DNA of 6,104 nt, from contig JACDAH010000262.1 of NCBI GenBank assembly GCA_013695505.1, forward strand, positions 1 through 6,104. The letters run 5' to 3'. The translations under genes and the position numbers were made by a program. The notes beneath the pieces were generated by a model, which was given only the letters and a program-made list of their open reading frames with translations, searched no databases and was not told the DNA's origin. The stretch comes from Chloroflexota bacterium. Lineage in GTDB: Bacteria; Chloroflexota; Limnocylindria; Limnocylindrales; CSP1-4. Below are positions 1 through 6,104 of the stretch, piece after piece (the first letter of the stretch is position 1; each line of letters begins with the position of its first letter).

Positions 1-3000
1 GCCCCCGGCGTCGACGTCGTCTCGAGCGTTCCGGGCGGTGGCTACGAAGCCTTCTCCGGGACGTCGATGGCGACACCCCATGCCGCCGGCACGATCGCCC
101 TGATGCTGTCGGCCAAGGGCAGCCTCCTCGGCGACTTCGATGGGGTGCTCAACGCCCTCGACGCGACGGCGATCGATCGCCCCGACGACACCTGCGGCAC
201 CCCCGATCCGAGCGACAACGACCCGAACTACGTTTACGGCGACGGTCGCATCGACGCCAAGGCCGCAGTCGATCTCGTCAAGAGCGGCGGCACGATGTCC
301 GGTACCGTGACCGACGCGGCCACGGCCGCTCCCATCGCCGGGGCCCGCGTCGCCGCGAGCAACGGCACGCGCGAGTTCGTGACGACCGCCGACGCCAGCG
401 GCGACTATTCGATCTTCCTGGCGGCCGGGACCTACACCGTCACCGCCGGCGCATTCGGCTACGCATCGGCGATCGCGTCGGGCGTCGCCGTGATCACCGA
501 CACGACCACCGACCAGGACTTCGCCCTCGTCGCCCTGCCGCGGTTCCGTGTGAACGGGCACGTCACCGCGTCCGAGGACGGCGCTCCGATCGAAGGGGCC
601 GCCGTCGTCGCCCTCGGCACGCCCGTTCCGGCCGCCATGTCCGGCGCCGACGGCTCCTACAGCCTGGAGCTCCCGATCGGGGACTACACGCTGCGCGCCT
701 CCGCCGGCGGCTGCACCGAGGTCGCGACCGCCGCGATCACTCTCGTCGACGCCGACATCACCCAGGACTTCGGCCTGTTCCGCAAGCTCGACGACTTCGG
801 CCACGGCTGCGGCGCGATCGCCTTCGACTGGGTCGACGCGACCACCCAGTCCGGTCTGTTCGGCGACGAGTTCGCCGGCCGGCTGCGCCTGCCATTTGAT
901 GTCGACTTCTACGGAACGACCTATCAGCAGCTGTTCCTGTCCGATAACGGTTACCTGAACTTCCTCGCGCCCGACCAGTACAACGGTTTCCCCATCGCGA
1001 TCCCGTCCACCTCGGTGCCGAACGCCGCCATCTACCCGTTCTGGCAGGATCTCGCGGTCGATGTCGACAGCTCGATCGACTACGCGACCATCGGCACCGC
1101 GCCGAATCGAGCGTTCGTCATCGAGTACTCGGCGATGAAGGTCTTCGGCTCGTCGGCCCGCGTCAGCTTCGAGGTGAAGCTCTGGGAGGACGGCCGGATC
1201 GACATGCTCTACGGAGCCAACCCGGCCAGTCCCGGCGACGGCCGGAACGCCGGCATCGGGATCGAGAACGCCACGGGCACTGACGCTCTCCAGTTCTCGT
1301 TCCTCGACGGCCTGCTCACGCCGAACAGCGCGTTCCGGTACGAGCGCGTCCCGAGCGGCATCGTCCACGGCCTCGTGACCGATGCCAACGACGGGCTTCC
1401 GATCGGCGGCGCTCGTGTCACCGCGACCCCTGGCGGACGGACCACGACGACCGGCGCCGACGGGACCTACAGCCTCCGGCTCCGGCCCGGCTCGTACACG
1501 CTCGCCGGGACGGCGACGAACTATGTCACCGCGACCTCACCGCTGACGGTCGCCGACGGCGACGATCTGACCGTCGACTTCGTCCTCGACGCGTCCGTGG
1601 CCGTCGTCGATCCGCTGACCGTGAACGCAACGGTCGACTACGGCGAGACGACGGATGTCAACCTCACGCTTTCGAACACCGGCACGGGTCCGCTCGACTG
1701 GGTGGCCAGGGAGCGCAACCAGGGCGTCATCCTGCCGCCGCTGCCGACGCCCACCGCGACCGTCATCCGGAAAGCCAACTGGGGCCCCGTGGCGATCCCG
1801 CGGACGTTCCCACGGACCTCGATCAAGGACCTTCCGGCGACCACCCTCGAGGTGATCATCACCGACCCGACCGGGGATTCTCTGGACGCGAACGACGTCA
1901 CCACCGTTCGCGGCGGCTCGGACGGTTCGGCGGTCGCCTCGATGGCGATCGACTTCGCCCCGACGACCAACATGAGCCAGATCGGCGGCTTCGTCTACTT
2001 CGATACCGACCAGAACCCGTCGACCGGCCTGCCCGCCGAGGCGGTCTTCGGCAAGGCCAGCCAGGACATCGGGATGGAATACCTCGCCGACCTCTTCGAG
2101 GCCAACGGCAGTGATCCGTTCGTGCCGATCTTCAGCGCCGACACCTTCGAGCTCGTCGCGATCGTCCCGGCGACCGTCGTCGACCACACGATCGCCTTCG
2201 ACATGCCGCTCGCTGCCCTCGGCAACGATGACGGCTTCATCAACACCGGCATGGTCGTCGGCTACCAGGGTCCCTCGGACTGGGCGCCTGATACCGGCCA
2301 CGGCACCATCGAACCCTTCAGCGACGCCCCGTGGCTGACCGAGACGCCGGAGTCCGGCACGGTCGACGCGGGCAGCCGCCAGATCGTCACCCTCCATCTC
2401 GGAACGGCGACCCTCTCGCCGGGCGAATACCACGCTCAGGTCGTGTTCGTCACCAACGCTCCCAAGCAGACCCAGGTGCCGGTCGACGTCACCTTCACGG
2501 TCAGCCTGCCGGCGAACTTCGGAGCCGTCGCCGGCACGGTCACCGACGCCCACACCGGCAATCCGCTCGGCGGCGTTACGGTGGCCGTCCACACGACCTT
2601 CAACGGCTCGCCGCTCGAGCTGACGGCGACCACGGCCGGCGACGGCACGTACTCCGTCACCGGGCCGGCCGGGACCTGGACCGCGGACTACTCGCTCGAT
2701 GCGTACGTCCCGATGAGCCAGCCCGTCACGATCGTCGCCGGGGTCACGACACCCGGCGCCGACGCGACCCTCCACCGACTCCAGCCGCACGCGGCGATCG
2801 ACTCGGGTCCCCTCACATTCGTCCTCACGCCGGATCGGACCAACCAGGCGATCGTCAACCTGTCGAACCCCGGCGGGCATGAGGACCTGACCTTCAAGAT
2901 CGGTGAGGTCAACCTCGACGCAACGGGCGACGCCATCGCGGCAGCCGCCCATGCGCGAACCTTGCCGGCCGGGGCGCGCTCCGATGCGCGCACGACCAAG

Positions 3001-4407
3001 GGCATCTTCGGCCCGTCCAACCTCGCGATCCCGCCGGCCATCCGGGCCGACGGCGACGTCCTCGCCTCGTGGAATGCCGGCATGACGCTGCCGTGGGGAG
3101 TGGCGTACAGCGGCGACGTCTGGCTGAGCGATCCGGCCGACCTGCTCGATGTCCAGTTCACGACCGGCGGCGCCCGGCTCGGCCAGTTCGCCAATCCGAC
3201 CAACGGCGCATGGGGCGGCGACATGGCCTTCGATCGCGGCCGTGACCTCATCTGGCAGGTCAATGTCGGCGGCGATAACGGCATCTACGGGATCAACCCG
3301 GCCGACGGCTCGGTCGCCCAGGTGATCACCGGTGCTCCGTGGGCCAACACCAGCCAGCGCGGCCTCGCCTACGACCCGGCTGCGGACGTGTTCTACGTCG
3401 GCGGCTGGAACGAAGGCATCGTCTATCGCGTCGCCGGCCCGTCCCATTCGACGCCCGGCGCGACCCTCGGCCAGTGCACCCCGGCCGATGGCAGCATCTC
3501 CGGGCTCGCCTGGAACGGATCCTTCAACCTGCTCTGGGAGCAGACCAACAGTGACACCGACACGATCTTCCTCCTCGAACCGGCGACTTGCGCAACCCTC
3601 CGCGCCCTGCCCCATCCGGACGGCGGCGGCTTCGGCGGCGCCGGCATCGAGACCGATGTCGTGGGCAACCTCTGGCTGACCGGCCAGAACAGCGGCAATG
3701 CCTATCTCGTCGAGAGTGGCCTGCCCAACTTCAGCGACGTCCCGTGGCTCACGGTCGACCCGACCGAGGGCACCGTCGCTCCTGACGGCAGTCAGCCTCT
3801 GACGATCACCGTCGACAGCACCGGCCTCGCGACCGGTGTCTACCACGCGATCGTCGTCATCCAGACGAACGACCCCGACCAGTCCAACATCCAGGTTCCG
3901 GTGACGCTCGTCGTCCCGGCCTACCAGCAGGGCGTCAATGCCGGCGGCGGCGCCTACGTCGATCCGGCCAACGGCAACCTGTTCGGCGCCGATCGACCGT
4001 ATTCGGCCGGCGGCTTCGGGTATGTCGGAGCGAGCTCGACCCGGACATCGACGGCGGCCATCGCGGGCACCACCCGCGATCCGCTGTACCAGGGCCAGCG
4101 GGCGGGGATGACCGCCTATCGGTTCGCCGTCCCGAACGGGACATACCAGGTCGATCTCAGCTTCGCCGAGCTCCAGCAGGCGAGAGTGGGATCGCGGGTC
4201 TTCGCGGTCGGCCTCGAAGGCTCCAACGTCCTGACCAACTTCGACGTGTATGCCGCCGCCGGCGGCCGCTACACCGCGCTCGACAAATCGTTCCTCGTCG
4301 AGGTCACCGACGGCGTCCTCGACATCTCGTTCATCGCCCAGCGCGGCGACAAGCCGATCGTCAATGCGATTCTGGTGACGCAGATGCCACCGGGCAGCCC
4401 CGGCTGA
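1..4407 (+). CDS. Large multidomain secreted S8 (subtilisin-like) serine peptidase, 5'-truncated by the window
   Basis: An open frame runs from base 1 to the TGA at 4405-4407 (1,468 codons visible). The ATG at 67 is inside the active-site motif, so the true start is upstream. GTSMATPH (58-81) carries the nucleophile Ser (codon 64-66); the triad Asp and His would lie off-window. The catalytic domain ends near GDGRIDA (238-258). Then follow: carboxypeptidase-regulatory-like domains at 295-537, 541-789, 1360-1593 and 2521-2787 (pattern GxVTDAxxGxPIxGAxV, later DGxYSL and GxYT); a nidogen-like or jelly-roll-like beta domain at about 796-1359 (LPFDVDFYGTTY, LSDNGYLNF, YPFWQDL); two BACON/Ig-like modules with second halves at 2323-2505 and 3721-3915 (PWLTxxPxxGTV); an inserted domain with a DTDQNPSTG acidic loop (2002-2028); a beta-propeller-like stretch at 3052-3720; and a C-terminal malectin-like domain at about 3919-4404 (NGTYQVDLSFAEL, FDVYAAAGG). 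No LPXTG or terminal membrane helix is present. Export is inferred from the family. Substrate is unknown. Only five cysteines are visible. Confidence 0.95.
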   Translation, partial: APGVDVVSSVPGGGYEAFSGTSMATPHAAGTIALMLSAKGSLLGDFDGVLNALDATAIDRPDDTCGTPDPSDNDPNYVYGDGRIDAKAAVDLVKSGGTMSGTVTDAATAAPIAGARVAASNGTREFVTTADASGDYSIFLAAGTYTVTAGAFGYASAIASGVAVITDTTTDQDFALVALPRFRVNGHVTASEDGAPIEGAAVVALGTPVPAAMSGADGSYSLELPIGDYTLRASAGGCTEVATAAITLVDADITQDFGLFRKLDDFGHGCGAIAFDWVDATTQSGLFGDEFAGRLRLPFDVDFYGTTYQQLFLSDNGYLNFLAPDQYNGFPIAIPSTSVPNAAIYPFWQDLAVDVDSSIDYATIGTAPNRAFVIEYSAMKVFGSSARVSFEVKLWEDGRIDMLYGANPASPGDGRNAGIGIENATGTDALQFSFLDGLLTPNSAFRYERVPSGIVHGLVTDANDGLPIGGARVTATPGGRTTTTGADGTYSLRLRPGSYTLAGTATNYVTATSPLTVADGDDLTVDFVLDASVAVVDPLTVNATVDYGETTDVNLTLSNTGTGPLDWVARERNQGVILPPLPTPTATVIRKANWGPVAIPRTFPRTSIKDLPATTLEVIITDPTGDSLDANDVTTVRGGSDGSAVASMAIDFAPTTNMSQIGGFVYFDTDQNPSTGLPAEAVFGKASQDIGMEYLADLFEANGSDPFVPIFSADTFELVAIVPATVVDHTIAFDMPLAALGNDDGFINTGMVVGYQGPSDWAPDTGHGTIEPFSDAPWLTETPESGTVDAGSRQIVTLHLGTATLSPGEYHAQVVFVTNAPKQTQVPVDVTFTVSLPANFGAVAGTVTDAHTGNPLGGVTVAVHTTFNGSPLELTATTAGDGTYSVTGPAGTWTADYSLDAYVPMSQPVTIVAGVTTPGADATLHRLQPHAAIDSGPLTFVLTPDRTNQAIVNLSNPGGHEDLTFKIGEVNLDATGDAIAAAAHARTLPAGARSDARTTKGIFGPSNLAIPPAIRADGDVLASWNAGMTLPWGVAYSGDVWLSDPADLLDVQFTTGGARLGQFANPTNGAWGGDMAFDRGRDLIWQVNVGGDNGIYGINPADGSVAQVITGAPWANTSQRGLAYDPAADVFYVGGWNEGIVYRVAGPSHSTPGATLGQCTPADGSISGLAWNGSFNLLWEQTNSDTDTIFLLEPATCATLRALPHPDGGGFGGAGIETDVVGNLWLTGQNSGNAYLVESGLPNFSDVPWLTVDPTEGTVAPDGSQPLTITVDSTGLATGVYHAIVVIQTNDPDQSNIQVPVTLVVPAYQQGVNAGGGAYVDPANGNLFGADRPYSAGGFGYVGASSTRTSTAAIAGTTRDPLYQGQRAGMTAYRFAVPNGTYQVDLSFAELQQARVGSRVFAVGLEGSNVLTNFDVYAAAGGRYTALDKSFLVEVTDGVLDISFIAQRGDKPIVNAILVTQMPPGSPG

Positions 4408-4433
4408 CCCACCGAACCCGCACCGTCAACGGG

Positions 4434-4462
4434 ACGGCCCGCCGGCACCGCCGGCGGGCCGT
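4434..4462 (+). terminator. Perfect 13-bp GC-rich hairpin, probable intrinsic-type terminator
   Basis: The left arm ACGGCCCGCCGGC (4434-4446) and right arm GCCGGCGGGCCGT (4450-4462) are exact reverse complements, separated by a 3-base loop (ACC). It begins 27 bases after the protease stop codon, a usual place for a terminator. The bases that follow (GTTCGTG) contain only a few T residues and no U-tract, so it is either a hairpin-only terminator of the kind proposed in high-GC bacteria or one that needs Rho. Because it is a perfect palindrome and its right arm reaches the expected -35 region of the next gene, a DNA operator is the main alternative. Confidence 0.6.
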
Positions 4463-4481
4463 GTTCGTGCGCGGGAATGCG

Positions 4482-4487
4482 TAGACT
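4482..4487 (+). promoter_or_regulatory. Putative -10 box (TAGACT) for a leaderless ureohydrolase transcript
   Basis: TAGACT fits the TANNNT -10 consensus and ends six bases before the ATG at 4494. This spacing would put transcription initiation at or next to the A of the start codon. No purine-rich Shine-Dalgarno sequence lies in the bases before the ATG (CTGGCG), which agrees with a leaderless mRNA. No convincing -35 hexamer is seen: a 17-base spacer would place it at 4459-4464 (CCGTGT), overlapping the hairpin's end. Position and consensus are seen; function is inferred. Confidence 0.5.
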
Positions 4488-4493
4488 CTGGCG

Positions 4494-5450
4494 ATGCCGC
4501 GCTACGTACCGGAGGACTCGCTCCAGAGCCCGCGGTTCACCGGCCCCGCGACGTTCGCCCGGCTGCCCCACGTGCGGACGACCGAGGACGTCGACGTGGC
4601 GATCGTCGGCGTCCCGTTCGACACGGGTGTGACCTACCGCGTCGGCGGGCGCTTCGGGCCGAATGCGGTACGGGCGGCGAGCGTCATGCTCCGGCCCTAC
4701 AACCCGAATCTCGACGTGAAGCCGTTCGAGGTGCTGTCGTGCGTCGACTACGGCGACGTCGCGATCGTGCCCGGCTACACCGAGCGGAGCTATGCCGCGA
4801 TCGAAGCTGCGGTCGAGCCGATCGTGGCCGCCGGCGTCGTCCCGCTGCTGATCGGCGGCGACCACGCCTGCACGCTGCCCCATCTCCGTGCCACCCGTTC
4901 GGTCGGACCGGTCGCCGTCATCGACTTCGACTCGCACACGGATGCCTGGGACAGCTACTTCGGCGAGAAGTACAACCACGGGACGTGGATGCGCCGCGCG
5001 ATCGAGGAGGGTCTGGTCGACGTCGACCATTCGATCGAGGTCGGCCTCCGCGGCTCCCTCTACGACAGCGGGGACTGGACGAGCCTTCGGACCGAGCTCG
5101 GCCTCGAGTATCTGACAACCGAGGACCTGTTCCGCCTCGGGCCGAACACGGTCGCCGCGGCGATCCGCGAGCGCGTGGGCGACCGGCGGGCGTTCATCAG
5201 CTTCGACATCGACGTGGTCGACCCGGCCTACGCTCCGGGCACGGGCACGCCGGAGGCCGGTGGCCCGTCGGCCCGCGACATGCTTGCGATCGTGCGTGGC
5301 CTGACCGGCATCGACTTCGTCGGGTTCGACGTCGTCGAGGTCATTCCGGCCTACGACCCGGCCGCCCAGACGTCGACGCTCGCGGCCAACCTCGCCTACG
5401 AGATGCTGTCACTGGTGGCGCGGCGACGAAGCGATACGGGCGACCGGTGA
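4494..5450 (+). CDS. Ureohydrolase family protein (agmatinase / guanidinobutyrase type)
   Basis: A complete 318-residue protein of normal length for bacterial agmatinases. These are binuclear Mn(II) enzymes that release urea from a guanidino substrate, for example agmatine to putrescine. The metal-ligand motifs are all present: GGDH (residues 121-124, His124), DSHTD (146-150; Asp146, His148, Asp150) and SFDID (236-240; Asp238, Asp240). The family's NHGT (161-164, His162) and PGTGTPEAGG (248-257, Glu254) are also there. The N-terminal segment with GVTYRVGGRFGPNAVR (45-60) and RPYNP (67-71) resembles agmatinase, guanidinobutyrase and proclavaminate amidinohydrolase relatives, so the exact substrate cannot be assigned. 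Most relatives have DAH where this has DSH. The ATG at 4494 is chosen because it begins just before the conserved region and sits at leaderless spacing from TAGACT. There is no signal peptide, so it is probably cytosolic. Its stop overlaps the start of the downstream deacetylase gene. Confidence 0.93.
   Translation: MPRYVPEDSLQSPRFTGPATFARLPHVRTTEDVDVAIVGVPFDTGVTYRVGGRFGPNAVRAASVMLRPYNPNLDVKPFEVLSCVDYGDVAIVPGYTERSYAAIEAAVEPIVAAGVVPLLIGGDHACTLPHLRATRSVGPVAVIDFDSHTDAWDSYFGEKYNHGTWMRRAIEEGLVDVDHSIEVGLRGSLYDSGDWTSLRTELGLEYLTTEDLFRLGPNTVAAAIRERVGDRRAFISFDIDVVDPAYAPGTGTPEAGGPSARDMLAIVRGLTGIDFVGFDVVEVIPAYDPAAQTSTLAANLAYEMLSLVARRRSDTGDR
5447..5450 (+). promoter_or_regulatory. GTGA stop/start overlap, probable translational coupling
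   Basis: The GTG start of the deacetylase (5447-5449) overlaps the TGA stop of the ureohydrolase (5448-5450). No strong Shine-Dalgarno sequence precedes the GTG, so re-initiation by ribosomes finishing the upstream gene is the likely way it is translated. This junction decides the start choice; the next in-frame candidate is ATG at 5477. Confidence 0.65.
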
Positions 5451-6104
5451 CCGAGACACTCGATTGGCGAACGTCGATGCCGGACGGCTTCCGTTGGCCG
5501 GACGGGATCCGGGCTGCGGCCTGCTTCACGTTCGACGTCGACGCCGAGAGCCCGATCCTGTTCGAGCACCCCGAGAGCGCGGCCTGGCTCGACACGATGA
5601 GCCACCAGGCCTACGGCGCCAGGACCGGGATCGCCCGGCTGCTGCGCGTCCTCGATCGGCGCCGGATCCGTGCCACGTTCTTCATCCCCGGCTACAGCGC
5701 CGAGCGCTGGCCGGCGATCTGCCGCGCGATCCGCGACGCGGGCCACGAGATCGCCCATCACGGCTACCTTCACGAAACAGCCCACGGCGCGAGCCCGGCC
5801 GAGGAGGAAGCCCGCATCGTCCGGGGCCTCGCCTCTCTCGACGAGGTCCTCGGCGTTCGGCCTGCGGGTTACCGCGGCCCGAACTGGGAACTGACCTTCG
5901 AGACGCCCGCTCTGCTCGTGAAGCACGGCTTCCTGTACGACTCCGGGCTGATGGATGCCGATCACCCGTACGTGCTCGCGACATCGGCCCGACCCGATGC
6001 GCCGACGCTGATCGAGCTTCCCGGCCATTGGGCACTCGACGACTGGGAGCCCTACAACTATTTGCCCGGGATCACCGGATCCGGCGTGATCTCGAGCCCG
6101 CTCG
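5447..6104 (+). CDS. Polysaccharide deacetylase family (CE4/NodB) protein, 3'-truncated by the window
   Basis: The frame opens at GTG 5447 and stays open to the window's end (219 complete codons). It has the CE4 NodB-fold motifs: FTFDVDAE (residues 27-34, Asp30 and Asp32, motif 1), GHEIAHHGYLHE (99-110, with the His105-xxx-His109 metal pair, motif 2) and YRGPNWE (142-148, Arg143, motif 3). A later stretch reads YDSGLMD (164-170), then LPGHWALDDW (191-200). This form of the motifs resembles the Helicobacter PgdA-like and PuuE-like branches rather than secreted chitin or xylan deacetylases. The family uses a divalent metal to cleave amide or related C-N bonds; PuuE members open allantoin. There is no signal peptide or membrane segment at the N-terminus, which favours a cytoplasmic small-molecule substrate over a wall polymer. 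The 4-base overlap with the ureohydrolase gene suggests joint expression and a shared pathway. The substrate is not determinable here, and the missing C-terminus could add a domain. Confidence 0.9.
   Translation, partial: MTETLDWRTSMPDGFRWPDGIRAAACFTFDVDAESPILFEHPESAAWLDTMSHQAYGARTGIARLLRVLDRRRIRATFFIPGYSAERWPAICRAIRDAGHEIAHHGYLHETAHGASPAEEEARIVRGLASLDEVLGVRPAGYRGPNWELTFETPALLVKHGFLYDSGLMDADHPYVLATSARPDAPTLIELPGHWALDDWEPYNYLPGITGSGVISSPL

Noticed and set aside
67..69. ATG as the start of the protease gene.
   Set aside because: It is the Met of the GTSMATPH active-site motif; the frame is open upstream to base 1 and encodes typical subtilase sequence.
2331..2882. A 183-residue plus-strand frame inside the protease gene.
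   Set aside because: Its product is Arg- and His-rich without family features, and the main frame encodes recognisable beta modules here.
1537..3846. A 769-residue open frame on the minus strand opposite the protease.
   Set aside because: It is very rich in Arg, Asp, Gly and Val with no recognisable domain, as expected from the complement of GC-rich codons such as GAC and GTC. The plus-strand frame has clear domains throughout.
4300..4407. A C-terminal cell-wall anchor or sorting signal on the protease.
   Set aside because: No LPXTG, PEP-CTERM-like motif, terminal hydrophobic helix or basic tail is present; the protein ends in the malectin-like domain plus a short PPGSPG tail.
4269..5030. 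A 253-residue minus-strand open frame.
   Set aside because: It spans the protease end, the hairpin and half of the ureohydrolase, has shadow-type composition, and the opposite strand is well supported.
5477..5479. ATG as an alternative start for the deacetylase.
   Set aside because: It is possible, as it lies before the conserved domain, but the GTG at 5447 gives the classic 4-base overlap with the upstream stop and no better ribosome site precedes the ATG.
5396..6028. A 210-residue minus-strand open frame opposite the deacetylase.
   Set aside because: The plus-strand frame carries intact CE4 motifs through the same bases; the minus-strand product has low-complexity composition.
1..6104. 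A defence system, CRISPR array, mobile element or non-coding RNA.
   Set aside because: No direct repeat array, transposase or recombinase motif, terminal inverted repeats or tRNA-like fold was seen; nearly all bases are explained by three coding frames.

Overview
The window is uniformly GC-rich bacterial DNA, with third codon positions almost all G or C. It is densely coding on the plus strand, with only 86 bases between the first and second genes and a 4-base overlap between the second and third. Nothing fixes the taxon. High GC, a leaderless-type start (a TANNNT -10 box just upstream of the ATG) and a very large modular secreted subtilase would all suit a high-GC Chloroflexota or Actinomycetota lineage. 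I lean weakly to Chloroflexota, as inference only. No tRNA, rRNA, CRISPR, insertion sequence or attachment site was seen.

Region 1 (1-4407) is the 3' part of a very large S8 (subtilisin-like) peptidase gene; its start, and the Asp and His of the catalytic triad, lie upstream. The window opens just before the catalytic serine (GTSMATPH, Ser codon 64-66). After the catalytic domain come about 1,390 residues of extracellular-type beta modules: four carboxypeptidase-regulatory-like domains, a nidogen-like or jelly-roll-like beta domain, and two copies of a BACON/Ig-like module. Each BACON-like copy appears to be split by a large inserted domain, one of them a beta-propeller. The protein ends in a malectin-like carbohydrate-binding domain with no visible anchor, so it looks like a secreted or surface-associated protease with glycan and protein binding modules.

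Region 2 (4408-4493) is the only intergenic space. It holds a perfect 13-bp inverted repeat with a 3-base loop, probably the terminator of the protease gene, then a TAGACT -10 box six bases before the next ATG.

Region 3 (4494-6104) is a tight two-gene unit. A complete binuclear-metal ureohydrolase (agmatinase/guanidinobutyrase type, 318 aa) overlaps by 4 bases a CE4/NodB-family deacetylase that runs off the 3' end. Neither shows a signal peptide, so both are probably cytoplasmic. Both families hydrolyse C-N bonds, so the pair may handle one nitrogenous small molecule in successive steps (guanidino, ureide or N-acyl polyamine chemistry). That link is inference from the overlap and the families. 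The protease and this pair look like separate transcription units that happen to be neighbours.
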